Shown piece after piece: positions 8,502 through 16,889 of a stretch of DNA of 64,000 bases. A program made the position numbers and the translations under genes. How positions within the stretch are numbered: position 1 is the first letter of the stretch; each line of letters opens with the position of its first letter. Source of the DNA: Bordetella parapertussis (GTDB lineage Bacteria > Pseudomonadota > Gammaproteobacteria > Burkholderiales > SG8-41); NCBI GenBank assembly GCA_945885345.1, contig CAMCYP010000013.1, positions 23,693 to 87,692 on the forward strand. Direction: 5' to 3'. A model generated the notes under the pieces. It made no database searches. It saw only the letters and a list, made by a program, of their open reading frames with translations, and was not told the DNA's origin.

Positions 8502-8876
8502 ATGAAACTGCATACCTTTTTTGCCGCCGCCATCGGCGCGCTCTTTCTGGTTGCCGGTTGTGCAACCATGAGCCCGGCCGATGTCCAGAATGGCCGGCTG
8601 GTGAACGGCGCCGGCATGACCTTGTACACCTTTGATAAAGATGCCGCCGGCAGCGGCAAGAGCGTCTGCAACGGGCCCTGTGCAGTGAACTGGCCGCCGC
8701 TGATGGTCAGCGATGGCGCTTCTACCAGCGGCAACTGGAGCATCGTTACGCGCGATGACGGCAAAAAACAGTGGGCCTATAAAGGCAAGCCGTTGTACAC
8801 CTGGATCAAGGATCAGAAGCCCGGCGATACGACCGGCGACGGCTTCAACAAGGTCTGGGCGGTGGCAAAACCCTGA
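8502..8876 (+). CDS. Secreted lipoprotein with Yx(FWY)xxD repeats
   Basis: 124 residues. The lipobox LVAG-C puts the lipidated Cys at residue 20. The mature part contains the paired repeats LYTFDKD and LYTWIKD with CNGPCAVNWPP between them, typical of the COG4315 secreted repeat lipoproteins. These are small outer-membrane or periplasmic proteins of unknown function, often near redox or stress genes. The SD AGGGAG precedes the ATG. A strong inverted repeat upstream and a terminator downstream make it a single-gene unit. Confidence 0.85.
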   Translation: MKLHTFFAAAIGALFLVAGCATMSPADVQNGRLVNGAGMTLYTFDKDAAGSGKSVCNGPCAVNWPPLMVSDGASTSGNWSIVTRDDGKKQWAYKGKPLYTWIKDQKPGDTTGDGFNKVWAVAKP

Positions 8877-8910
8877 GCGAGCTGCCGGCCGGTTCCGGCA
8901 ATCGCCAATG

Positions 8911-8937
8911 AAACGGAGCCTTGCGGCCCCGTTTTTT
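8911..8937 (+). terminator. Rho-independent terminator of the lipoprotein gene
   Basis: AAACGGAGCC, loop TTGC, then GGCCCCGTTT (one mismatch), running into six T. Confidence 0.75.
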
Positions 8938-8952
8938 CATGGGCAATGCGGA

Positions 8953-9051
8953 TCAAGCCCCGAAGGTGTAGCGGCTGCCGACGTTGGAGTAGACCACCTT
9001 GTCCGGCATTTTTTGGCGCAGCAGGTCGATGAAGCGTTCGCCGGTGCAGTG
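8953..9051 (-). pseudogene. C-terminal relic of an MBL-fold hydrolase gene
   Basis: The minus strand encodes HCTGERFIDLLRQK followed by MPDKVVYSNVGSRYTFGA and a stop, 33 residues in all. It is nearly identical to the C-terminus of the intact MBL-fold protein at 10694-11683 (HCTGERFIDMLRLK, MPDRVVYSNVGSRYTFGA). Homology stops abruptly at the HC dipeptide, and no N-terminal part is present. It is a remnant of a local duplication or of a decayed paralogue, not an expressed gene. Confidence 0.85.
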
Positions 9052-9129
9052 CCAGCGTGCTTGCCATATGCGGATTGGAAAGATCGCGTATATGATGAAA
9101 TCGTGTCATTCACACGAGGTGTACTGATC

Positions 9130-9285
9130 ATGACAAAACCCAAACGCTCCACCAAGGCGCCCGCCAAAAATACAGGGACAGCCAGTCGCGAGGAGGTCCG
9201 GCAGGAAATTCATCGCACGAATGTGCCGCGCCAGTCGCAGCGCCCGACCGAACGCAGCAACCAGCCGCGGAACAAAAAAACCTGA
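9130..9285 (+). CDS. Small basic hypothetical protein (51 aa)
   Basis: An ATG with GAGG 10 bp upstream opens a 51-codon frame rich in Lys, Arg, Thr and Gln (MTKPKRSTKAPAKNTG…NQPRNKKT). It has no hydrophobic segment and a strong positive charge, so it may be disordered or nucleic-acid binding. It lies just beyond the MBL relic and points towards the convergent cbpM gene. I recognise no family. The reading frame could be fortuitous; the ribosome site is the main support. Confidence 0.4.
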   Translation: MTKPKRSTKAPAKNTGTASREEVRQEIHRTNVPRQSQRPTERSNQPRNKKT

Positions 9286-9333
9286 ACGGAAGCATCCGGC
9301 CGTCGCCGTCAGTCCGCTGAAAGCAGGGTTCTG

Positions 9334-9654
9334 CTAGCGCTCCGGCAGCTGGGCGCGCAGGTCGCGCACCTGCGCTTCGAGATCCTGCACCCGTTCCAGC
9401 AGCGTAACCATCAGGGCCACGCCGTGGGGTTCAAGGTCAAAGCTGATGCGGAGCCGGCAGGCGGTACGCACCGTCAGCAGGCATTTGCCGCTGAACGCCC
9501 ACGATGAAGCTTCGGGATCCATGGGCGTGATGGCGCCGTAATCCACAAGTTCGCGCAGTTCGGATTCCGGGAGGCCGGAGATCTCAGCCAGTTCCGTCAA
9601 TGAGAACGCATGGTCCTCGGTCATCCATTCTGCGTCATCATGTTCAGGTGACAT
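9334..9654 (-). CDS. cbpM: Chaperone modulator CbpM
   Basis: 106 residues with a MerR-like helix-turn-helix start (FSLTELAEISGLPESELRELVDYG) and a C-terminal helix (LLERVQDLEAQVRDLRAQL). This is the CbpM pattern; CbpM binds the J-domain of the DnaJ homologue CbpA and restrains it. The start overlaps the last 11 bp of cbpA, so the two are translationally coupled and made together. The order cbpA-cbpM is the standard one. Confidence 0.88.
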   Translation of the reverse strand: MSPEHDDAEWMTEDHAFSLTELAEISGLPESELRELVDYGAITPMDPEASSWAFSGKCLLTVRTACRLRISFDLEPHGVALMVTLLERVQDLEAQVRDLRAQLPER

Positions 9655-10588
9655 TGTTCATCTCCTGTTGCAGGCGGGCGCGCGGATTGAAGTGCGAGCC
9701 TTTGGCGAGCTGTTCATACAGGCCGCGTTCGTCATCAGTGATGGTCGCGGGTACTACAATCTGTGTGATTGCGAAAAGATCGCCTTCCTTGCCATGGGGC
9801 CTGGGCAGGCCGCGCCCCGACAGCCGCAACTTCTGACCTGCGGGCGTATTTGGCGGGATTTTCAGGCGCACCGGTCCGGCCAGAGTGGGGACGTCGATGC
9901 TTGCCCCCAACACGGCCTCCCACGGCGCCAGCGGCAGATCAAGGTAGAGATCATGCCCGCTCACCCTGAACAGCGGATGCGGGTGCAGGGCAATGGTGAG
10001 ATAGAGGTCACCGTCGCGACCGCCGTTCAACCCCTTGCCGCCGCGACCGGCGAGGCGCAGGCGCTGCCCGTCGGTGGCGCCCTTGGGGATGCGCACCTTG
10101 AGTTTGCGCGGTACGCGATGCAGGCGTCCCTGCGCATCGGGCTCGGGCACGCTCAGGTTTAATTCAACTTCGGTACCGCGATAGGCGTCCATCAGCGAGA
10201 TTGGCGCCGCAACATCGTAATCCTGGCCGGGCATGCGGATATGCCCGCCGCCGGGGTGCCGGCCCCCGGAGAGGCCGGCAAAGAGATCCGCCAGATCGGC
10301 GTCGTCGAATGAGAACTGCGCATCGCCATGCTGCGCGCCCCAGTCCGGCGGCGGCTGAAAATCCTGCCCCGGCTGGTGACGGCCAAGCTGGTCATAGGCG
10401 GCGCGTTTTTCCGGATTCTTCAGCGTCTCGTAGGCTTCCGCGACCTCCTTGAATTTTTCTTCGCCCTGCGGATCCTTGGATACGTCCGGATGGTACTTGT
10501 GGGCAAGCTTGCGATAGGCCTTCTTGATTGCATCCGTGTCGGCGCCGCGGTCGACACCGAGGATGCTGTAGTAGTCCTTGTATTTCAT
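9644..10588 (-). CDS. cbpA: DnaJ-like co-chaperone / curved DNA-binding protein CbpA
   Basis: 314 residues. An N-terminal J-domain (KYKDYYSILGV; HPD in HKYHPDVSK) is followed by a Gly-rich linker and two DnaJ C-terminal substrate domains (VRIPKGATDGQRLRLAGRG; LKIPPNTPAGQKLRLSGRG). There is no zinc-finger region, which separates CbpA from DnaJ. It stimulates DnaK and binds DNA. The start at MKYKDYY (10588) is where family members begin; an upstream in-frame ATG would add a non-conserved extension. Confidence 0.92.
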   Translation of the reverse strand: MKYKDYYSILGVDRGADTDAIKKAYRKLAHKYHPDVSKDPQGEEKFKEVAEAYETLKNPEKRAAYDQLGRHQPGQDFQPPPDWGAQHGDAQFSFDDADLADLFAGLSGGRHPGGGHIRMPGQDYDVAAPISLMDAYRGTEVELNLSVPEPDAQGRLHRVPRKLKVRIPKGATDGQRLRLAGRGGKGLNGGRDGDLYLTIALHPHPLFRVSGHDLYLDLPLAPWEAVLGASIDVPTLAGPVRLKIPPNTPAGQKLRLSGRGLPRPHGKEGDLFAITQIVVPATITDDERGLYEQLAKGSHFNPRARLQQEMNNVT

Positions 10589-10693
10589 GGCCGTTTCCGG
10601 AGCGATGGTGGATGACTGCACAACCGTGACTTGCACCCGCGGGTGCGATTCATGCAGGAGACGGCAACGAGTCTACAACGTATTCCGGGCGGA

Positions 10694-11683
10694 TCAAGCG
10701 CCAAAGGTGTAGCGGCTGCCGACGTTGGAGTAGACCACCCTGTCGGGCATCTTCAGGCGCAGCATGTCGATGAAGCGTTCGCCGGTGCAGTGCATCGGCA
10801 CGATCACGTCGGGATTGAGTGCCTGCAGTTCCTGCAGCGTGTGCTGCAGGTATTCCGGGTTCGCGGGCCCCAGGTGGAAGCCGCCCATCACCGCGTGCAC
10901 GCGGTCCACGTTCGCCGCCTTCATTGCACTGCGCACCGAATTGATGATGCCGGTGTGGCCGCAGGAGGAAATCACCACCAGGCCTTTTCCCTTGACGATG
11001 TAGCAGGTGGCGTGTTCGTCAGGATGGGTGTCCTTGACCAGCTTGCCGGCGCGCTCGGCCTCGGTGAAGTGGTCGTCCACCACCAGCGAGCCGCCGGAGA
11101 CCTCCTCGAAGGAATCACGCTCGATGTAACCCGAAGTGAAAGGCCCTTCCAGCGCCTGCGGCTTGGGGCAGCACACCGGCAGCACCTTCTGCGCCTCCAG
11201 CGCCGCGCGGTCCAGCGTGCACCACGGCATGGCTTCGCCGCCTTCCTTGACCCACTTGGTGCGGAACACCGTTTCGCCGCCGACATAGAGCGCAATGTCA
11301 TCGCGCATCTGCGCGCGGTGCTGCTTGACGAATCCCTGCAGCCCGCCGAAGTGGTCGAGGTGGCCGTGGCTCAGGATCAGCCCGTTGATTTTTTGCGGCT
11401 CGATGCCGAGCAGTTCGAAATTGCGGTTGATGATTTCCGGTGTGTAGCCGAAGTCGAGCACGTACTGCGCTTTTGCGCCGTCCTTCTCCGATGTCAGGTG
11501 CAGCGACAGCCCCCATTCGCAGGCAAAGGTGCTCTCGGGGCGCCCGACAATGCGCCCGACATGCTCGATCTTCACGTGCTGGTGCGTCATGCGCGGTATG
11601 AAGCGCTCATAGCGCGAATCCACCAGTACGCGCACCGTCAGTGCATCGACGACCGGCGCTTTGAAGGGATTTGTGGCATTCAT
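10694..11683 (-). CDS. MBL-fold metallohydrolase
   Basis: 329 residues. The metallo-beta-lactamase signature SHGHLDH gives His106, His108, Asp110 and His111, with SSCGHTG and PMHCTGE supplying later metal ligands. The pattern fits the group that includes dihydropteridine-type MBL enzymes (DHPS-like) rather than lactonases. No signal peptide is seen, so it is cytoplasmic. AAGGAG precedes the ATG at 11683; an upstream in-frame ATG lacks a ribosome site. It lies 27 bp downstream of a Bug receptor gene in the same direction, so the two are probably co-transcribed. A decayed copy of its 3' end lies at 8953-9051. Confidence 0.82.
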   Translation of the reverse strand: MNATNPFKAPVVDALTVRVLVDSRYERFIPRMTHQHVKIEHVGRIVGRPESTFACEWGLSLHLTSEKDGAKAQYVLDFGYTPEIINRNFELLGIEPQKINGLILSHGHLDHFGGLQGFVKQHRAQMRDDIALYVGGETVFRTKWVKEGGEAMPWCTLDRAALEAQKVLPVCCPKPQALEGPFTSGYIERDSFEEVSGGSLVVDDHFTEAERAGKLVKDTHPDEHATCYIVKGKGLVVISSCGHTGIINSVRSAMKAANVDRVHAVMGGFHLGPANPEYLQHTLQELQALNPDVIVPMHCTGERFIDMLRLKMPDRVVYSNVGSRYTFGA

Positions 11684-11710
11684 GACAACAGGTCTCCTTG
11701 GGTTAAACAC

Positions 11711-12691
11711 CTACTCCATGCGGATGTTGGCGTCCTTGATCACGCGCGCCCACTTCACCATATCTGCGCGCAGGAAAGCGCTGAACTCCGCCGGCGTGTT
11801 GGTCTGCGGATCGAGCCCGCTGGCGGCGAGATGCTTTTTGATTTCCGGCGTGTGCATGAACTTCACGACTTCGGTGTTGATGCGCTGGATGATCTCCGGC
11901 CGCACGCCCGCCGGCGTGAACAGGCCGTACCAGGTATTGATGACCAGCTCCGGCATGCCGGCCTCGGCCGTGGTCGGCACATTGGGCACCGTCGGCACGC
12001 GCTCCGGCACCAGCACTGCCAGCCCGCGCAGCCGGCCGCTGTTGATGAAAGGAATGGTCGCGGGCACGGTCACCATCACCATCTCCGCCTCGCCGCCGAG
12101 GATGTGGGTCAGCGCAATGCTCGCGCCCTTGTACGGCACGTGCAGGATGTCGACCTTCGCCAGCGATTTGAACAGCTCGCCCGCGAGGTGGTTCGATGAC
12201 CCCACGCCGCCCGAGCCGAAACTCAGTTTGCCGGGGTGGGCCTTGGCGAGTTTCACCAATTCACTGATGTTCTTCGCCGGCACCGAGGGATGGATCACGA
12301 ACACATTGGGCACCGTCGACAGCAGCGAGATCGGAGCGAAGTCGCGCATCGTGTCGTAATTGAGTTTTTTGTAGAGGCTGGGGCTGATCACCAGCGACGG
12401 ACTGGTCAGCAGCAGCGTGTGGCCGTCATTCGGCGACTTGGCCGCGAGTTCGGCGGCGAGATTGCCACCGGCGCCTGGCCGGAAATCGGGCACCACCGGC
12501 TGGCCCAGCGCCGCACCGAGTTTTTCCCCGACCAGGATGCCGAGGATCTGCGAGGCACCGGTCGGGAAGGCCACGATCAGGCGCACGTTTTTCTCGGGGT
12601 ATTTCTGCGCCGCAGCCGGCAGCGCAACGGCGAAAGCCAACAGGGCCAGTATCAACGGGACCAGACGCAGCGATGCTCTTGTAACCGTCAT
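11711..12691 (-). CDS. Bug-family periplasmic solute receptor (2)
   Basis: 326 residues. The signal peptide ends at PAAAQ. The mature start is KYPEKNVRLIVAFPTGAS. The ligand loop reads VVPDFRPGAGG instead of the usual VDNRPGAGG, a change at a carboxylate-contacting loop. LHVPYKGAS follows and the end is DANIRME. The ATG at 12691 has GGGAGGAG upstream; a longer reading adds a Cys-rich leader that is not a signal peptide. It lies between another Bug gene upstream and the MBL gene downstream, all in one direction, which suggests a receptor-plus-hydrolase unit. Confidence 0.9.
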   Translation of the reverse strand: MTVTRASLRLVPLILALLAFAVALPAAAQKYPEKNVRLIVAFPTGASQILGILVGEKLGAALGQPVVPDFRPGAGGNLAAELAAKSPNDGHTLLLTSPSLVISPSLYKKLNYDTMRDFAPISLLSTVPNVFVIHPSVPAKNISELVKLAKAHPGKLSFGSGGVGSSNHLAGELFKSLAKVDILHVPYKGASIALTHILGGEAEMVMVTVPATIPFINSGRLRGLAVLVPERVPTVPNVPTTAEAGMPELVINTWYGLFTPAGVRPEIIQRINTEVVKFMHTPEIKKHLAASGLDPQTNTPAEFSAFLRADMVKWARVIKDANIRME

Positions 12692-12832
12692 TGGGGCTCT
12701 CCTCCCACGGATGCAACAGAAAAAATCAGGGGGCCGGGTTTTTGTTCTCACGGCCCCCCAACAATAGCGCGCTCTACGGCCGCAAATAAAATATCAATAA
12801 AATCAATTATTTAATATCCGCTATCGCGGCCC

Positions 12833-13807
12833 TTACCGGATTGGTATGCCGGCTTTCGCCACGACGTCGGTGTACTTCGCGATCTCGCTCTTCAGTAGTG
12901 TGGTCAGTTCTTCGGGAGTGCTGCCCACGGGATCCAGCGCCTGCTGATGATAGAACTCGCGCACTTCCTTCGTGTCCAGCGCCTTCTTGATTTGTGCCTG
13001 CAGCAGCGCCACGACCTTGCCGGGTGTGTGCGCCGGCACGAACACCGCATACCACTGGTCGGTCACGAATCCCGGATAGATCGAATTCATCGTCGGCAGA
13101 TTCGGATTCCACGCGGTTGGTTTCTCGGTGGTGACAGCCAGTGCGCGGATGCGCTTGGCCTGCAGATGCGGCATCAGCGCGGTGGGCGTGTTGAACAGCA
13201 TGTCGGCTTCACCGGTGCCGAGCGCCAGTCCCGATGGGCCACCGCCCTTGTACTGGATGATGACGCTTTTGACTTTTGTGAATTGCTTGAACATCTCGGC
13301 CGACAGGTGACTGGTGGTGCCAACGCCATTGGCGGCGATATTCAGTCCATCGGGTGCCCGCTTCGAAATGGCCACGAGCTCCCTGACCGATCGCGCGGGG
13401 ACGCTGGAGTGCACGGCGAGCACCAGCGCCGTGTTGCCGACCCAGGTCACCGGATCGAGATCCTTCAGCAGATCAAAGCGGATGGATTTTTTCTGCATCA
13501 CCGAGTTCAGCGAAATCGACGCCGAGGTCATCAGCACCGTATAACCGTCAGGGGCCGCTTTCGCGACGGCCTCGGCGCCGATCAATCCGCCGTTACCCGT
13601 GCGGTTGTCGACGAGCACCGTCTGGCCCAGGCCACGACGAAGTTTGTCAGCGAGCAGGCGTCCCTGCACGTCGGTGCCACCACCCGTGCTGAAGGGTACG
13701 ATGAAGCGGATCGGTTTGTCGGGATATTCCGCCATCGCGGTGCTGATCGTGCCGGACAGAATTACGGCGAATACCAACAGCGACTTGCCCAGTGCTGATT
13801 TGTTCAT
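12833..13807 (-). CDS. Bug-family periplasmic solute receptor (3)
   Basis: 324 residues with a signal peptide ending STAMA-E. EYPDKPIRFIVPFSTGGG and VLVDNRTGNGG are typical, but the usual HVPYKG is replaced by IIQYKGGG, so the hinge or ligand site is altered. It ends KAGIPIR. GAGGAAATC precedes the ATG at 13807. A 141-bp AT-rich gap separates it from Bug 2, and that gap holds an AATAAAATCAATTA motif shared with the region upstream of the argH-like gene. Confidence 0.9.
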   Translation of the reverse strand: MNKSALGKSLLVFAVILSGTISTAMAEYPDKPIRFIVPFSTGGGTDVQGRLLADKLRRGLGQTVLVDNRTGNGGLIGAEAVAKAAPDGYTVLMTSASISLNSVMQKKSIRFDLLKDLDPVTWVGNTALVLAVHSSVPARSVRELVAISKRAPDGLNIAANGVGTTSHLSAEMFKQFTKVKSVIIQYKGGGPSGLALGTGEADMLFNTPTALMPHLQAKRIRALAVTTEKPTAWNPNLPTMNSIYPGFVTDQWYAVFVPAHTPGKVVALLQAQIKKALDTKEVREFYHQQALDPVGSTPEELTTLLKSEIAKYTDVVAKAGIPIR

Positions 13808-14139
13808 GATTTCTCCTCGGTTATGGAGCGCGGCATTGTCTTGGCGATGAGGTCTGTGCCCCTTATGGGATGCCGTGCCGGAGGAATAGTAGACCGATTC
13901 CGAACGGATTATCCACAGTGCATGGCCTGCGCCATTGTTTTTTAATCCCGGAGACCCCATCCCCGGCTTTATTGCCTGCGCCGGCACTCGCGTTGCGACA
14001 GGGCAACCCTGACACCCTGCGCGCAGTCTGCGGGCTGCTTGATCCATGTCAATACATCCGTTTGAACGCTTCGTGATGATGAATTCACGATCTGGCGCCT
14101 GGCCATCCGGGCTTGCCAACGGGCACGGAGCACAAACCG
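13808..14139. other. Intergenic region without a recognised gene
   Basis: 332 bp between the divergent Bug 3 gene and the CYTH-like fragment. I see no convincing reading frame or RNA gene. It must contain the promoters of both flanking transcripts, but no clear -35/-10 pair stands out. Confidence 0.5.
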
Positions 14140-14358
14140 ATGGGCAAGGAAATCGAACGCAAATTTCTGGTGCAGGGCGACGCCTGGCGTGCGCTGGCGC
14201 CCGGTGTGCAGTACCGCCAGGGCTACCTGACCAACCAGTATTCGACCTGGGACGGATTCAAGTTCGGCATGATCCAGCTGGTGCTGATCATCCTGCTGCT
14301 GGTGCCGTGGACCCATTACGTGATGCCGCTGATGGGTTTCAACAGCAAGTTATGGTGA
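14140..14358 (+). pseudogene. Chimeric ORF: CYTH triphosphatase start fused to a membrane tail
   Basis: Residues 1-33 (MGKEIERKFLVQGD…YRQGYLTNQ) are the hallmark beginning of CYTH proteins (EIERKFL motif; inorganic triphosphatase or class IV adenylate cyclase). The sequence then switches to a short tail with one strongly hydrophobic helix (MIQLVLIILLLVPWTHYV). The rest of the CYTH barrel is missing, so it cannot be an active CYTH enzyme. The frame stays open for 72 codons and its TGA overlaps the mgtC start (ATGGTGA). It may therefore still be translated to couple mgtC. Either a deletion fusion or a small membrane leader peptide is possible. Confidence 0.6.
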
Positions 14359-15056
14359 CCTTTGCGGACGGGCTTCCGTCCGCACTGCTGCCAGTGCTGC
14401 ATATCGCCGCCGCGCTCGCTGCCGGCGGCATCATCGGCATTGAGCGCACCTTCCGCGGACGCGCCGCCGGCTTCCGCACTTATGCGCTGGTGTGCATGGG
14501 TTCGGCGATGGCGATGGTGGTTGCCGTATTTCCCCAGCCCTGGCTCCCGCCGGGCATGGATACCGCGGGCGACGTCAGCCGCATCGTGCAGGGCATACTC
14601 ACCGGCATCGGCTTTCTTGGCGCCGGCATCATCGTCAAGCACGGCTTCTCGGTCCGCGGCCTGACCACGGCCGCTTCGATCTGGACTGTCGCGGTGATCG
14701 GCATCCTGATCGGCGCCGGCTATTACTGGGAAGCCGCTGCCGGCGTGCTGCTGGTGCTCGGCACGCTGTCGCTGTTTCGCCGCATCGAAGACCTGATGGC
14801 CAAAGAAAACTATGCGCAAGTGAAACTCTCCGTTGCGCGCGTGCCGGGACTGGCGAAGCTACAGATCGACGCACTGATCGCGCAAGCCGGCCTGCACATC
14901 GAACAGGTGTCGTACGGGCTCGAGAAAAACCGCACCGCACTGGAATATGAATACGCCGTCTCCAGCTTCAATCCGGCCTGCCTCGAAAAGCTCGCCGACA
15001 CGCTGGCGAGTCGACCGGAAATCACCGCCTTTCACATCACGCCCAGTTACGAATAA
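14352..15056 (+). CDS. MgtC/SapB-family membrane protein
   Basis: 234 residues. The N-terminal half has several transmembrane helices with the MgtC signatures GIIGIERTFRGRAAGFRTYALV and GFLGAGIIVKHG. A cytoplasmic C-terminal domain of about 90 residues resembles an ACT-like fold. MgtC proteins affect Mg2+ homeostasis and F-ATPase control. The ATG at 14352 overlaps the stop of the preceding chimeric frame and has no good SD of its own, so translation probably depends on re-initiation after that frame. Confidence 0.85.
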   Translation: MVTFADGLPSALLPVLHIAAALAAGGIIGIERTFRGRAAGFRTYALVCMGSAMAMVVAVFPQPWLPPGMDTAGDVSRIVQGILTGIGFLGAGIIVKHGFSVRGLTTAASIWTVAVIGILIGAGYYWEAAAGVLLVLGTLSLFRRIEDLMAKENYAQVKLSVARVPGLAKLQIDALIAQAGLHIEQVSYGLEKNRTALEYEYAVSSFNPACLEKLADTLASRPEITAFHITPSYE

Positions 15057-15291
15057 AGCTGCGCCCCGCGGCGGATCAATAAACCATTGATTTAAAGGTA
15101 TTTTTCTACGCTTCTGCGGCAGGGCAGGGAAAATTCGCGGCAGGTGACCGGCCCGGATCATTTTTTTGCCGCCGGTTCCGCCGGGGACGGACACGACGGC
15201 CCAGTCCGCCCCGGTTTCTCCCGGCCCGCGCATCTCGGCTATGATTTCGGCGTAGTCTCAATAAAAAAGCCATCTACCCGAGGAGAACATC

Positions 15292-16269
15292 ATGTCGAGG
15301 ATCATCCTGCATGCGGCGCTGGTCTGTGCCGCTGCCCTGTCCGTAACCGCCACGGCCCCCGTCGCGGCGCAGCAGTTTCCCAACAAGATCCTGCGCGTCA
15401 TCAATCCCAATGCGCCGGGCGGCAACAGCGACGTGCTGTTCCGGCTGCTCGCGCCGAAGATGACCGAGGTACTCGGCCAGCAGCTTGTCATCGATTACCG
15501 GCCCGGTGCCGGTGGCAACATCGGCGCGGAGATGGTGGCGCGCGCAGCACCCGACGGCTACACCACGCTGATCGCGGCGGCGAGCTTCCTGATCAACCCC
15601 TCGTTGCTGAAGAACCTGCCTTTTGATGCGGAGAAGGACTTCACGCCGCTCGGTGTCATCGTCGACATCCCGGCCGGGCTCGTCGTGCATCCCTCGCTGC
15701 CGGTGAAAACCGTGCAGGATCTCATCGCGCTCGCCAAAAAGCGCCCGGGCGAACTCAACTTTTCGAGCTCCGGCCAGGGGGCACTTGGCCATCTCTCCGG
15801 CGCGCTGCTGAATGCCACGGCCGGCATCAAGACCGCGCATATCCCCTACAAGGGCGCGGGGCCGTCGATCGTCGACCTCATCGCCGGCCAGGTCCAGTAT
15901 TCCTTCGTCAGCATCCCGGCGATCACCGGCCACCTGCAGAGCGGGCGGCTGCGCATGATCGCGCAGTGCGGCGAGAAGCGCTTCGTGTCATTCCCCAACG
16001 TGCCGACCATGGTTGAATCGGGCGTGAAGGACTTCGTCGTCACCAGCCCCTTCAGCTACCTCGGCCCCGCGGGCATCCCGCAGCCGGTGGCCGCCAAGTT
16101 GAACGAAGCGCTGCGCGCGTCGCTCACCGACGCGAAAAACAGCAAGACGCTCATCGACCGCGGCGCGCTGCCCATCGGCAACACGCCGGCGGAACACGCG
16201 GCGTTGATCAAATCCGAGATCGCCAAGTGGAAGAAGGTGGCGCAGGCGGCGGGGTTGAAGCCGCAGTAA
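15292..16269 (+). CDS. Bug-family periplasmic solute receptor (4)
   Basis: 325 residues. A long signal peptide ends at VAAQ. QFPNKILRVINPNAPGGN departs from the usual IVPxxxGG in its first ligand loop, the second loop reads VIDYRPGAGG with Tyr for Asn, and AHIPYKGAG follows. It ends AAGLKPQ. GAGGAGAAC precedes the ATG. It stands alone: a 235-bp gap separates it from mgtC, and downstream is only an AraC remnant, which may once have been its regulator. Confidence 0.9.
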   Translation: MSRIILHAALVCAAALSVTATAPVAAQQFPNKILRVINPNAPGGNSDVLFRLLAPKMTEVLGQQLVIDYRPGAGGNIGAEMVARAAPDGYTTLIAAASFLINPSLLKNLPFDAEKDFTPLGVIVDIPAGLVVHPSLPVKTVQDLIALAKKRPGELNFSSSGQGALGHLSGALLNATAGIKTAHIPYKGAGPSIVDLIAGQVQYSFVSIPAITGHLQSGRLRMIAQCGEKRFVSFPNVPTMVESGVKDFVVTSPFSYLGPAGIPQPVAAKLNEALRASLTDAKNSKTLIDRGALPIGNTPAEHAALIKSEIAKWKKVAQAAGLKPQ

Positions 16270-16349
16270 GGTGGGGCGGGCGGGTGGCCGGGGACGGCTG
16301 CCCGTCATGCGTAGTGCGAGCGTCGCAAATGGAAACAGGGATGAAGTAA

Positions 16350-16523
16350 CTTCCCGGAAAAATCACACCGACCCTGTTTATTCCGGTGGTTGAAATGATG
16401 GATGGCCGCAGCTGGACTGAAGCGGCGCACGAGACAGGGTTTGCCGCTTCGGCACATCTAAGCCGCACCTTCCGCAGGATGTTCGGCATTTCACCGGCGA
16501 TGCTGATCAAGGAAAAACGGTAG
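16350..16523 (+). pseudogene. C-terminal remnant of an AraC-family regulator
   Basis: The frame reads SWTEAAHETGFAASAHLSRT then FRRMFGISPAML and ends KEKR-stop. This is the second helix-turn-helix of AraC/XylS proteins (A-x-x-x-GF-x-S-x-x-H-x-x-R-x-F). A TAA lies in frame at 16347-16349, so the N-terminal sensor and first HTH are gone. About 57 codons remain. It is a relic with no plausible start or function. Confidence 0.75.
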
Positions 16524-16889
16524 TCAATCAAATAAATCAGATCAGATCGGTGTTCATTTGTCGAAAAAGAAATCGACACCGGTATTTTTCTCTGCGACTG
16601 CGACTCAACTGCCCCCGTATGCAGCTTGAACTCCAGCGCGGCCTTGATGCTTTTGGTTTGTAAGACTCATTTATCTCGCATGACTTTGCAGGGTCATTAC
16701 CCAGTGTTGGATCGCAAGACGGTAGCCGACCCCGTTGGCATCAGTGCGCTACCGTACCGAATTCGCGCGGGCCAGAAAGTACACGTGCGCGGTTTTTAGC
16801 GAGTAAACTGCAGCGCAGCAGAAGTGGGTGGAACAGAGAGCCGTTTCTGGTAAAGCGGTAATTCCATAACCGACTCCAAGGTTGCCAAA
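16524..16889. other. Intergenic region with a repeat relic and an inverted repeat
   Basis: 366 bp without a gene. It holds a degenerate repeat at 16561-16589 (core AAATCGACACCGGTATTTTT) that recurs at 24500 and 27151. It also holds the inverted pair ACGGTAGC (16719-16726) and GCTACCGT (16748-16755) upstream of the Crp/Fnr gene, a possible operator. No promoter is obvious. Confidence 0.5.

Noticed and set aside
10631..12199. 522-codon open frame antisense to the MBL and Bug 2 genes
   Set aside because: A shadow of two real genes; His- and Arg-rich composition typical of antisense in GC-rich DNA.
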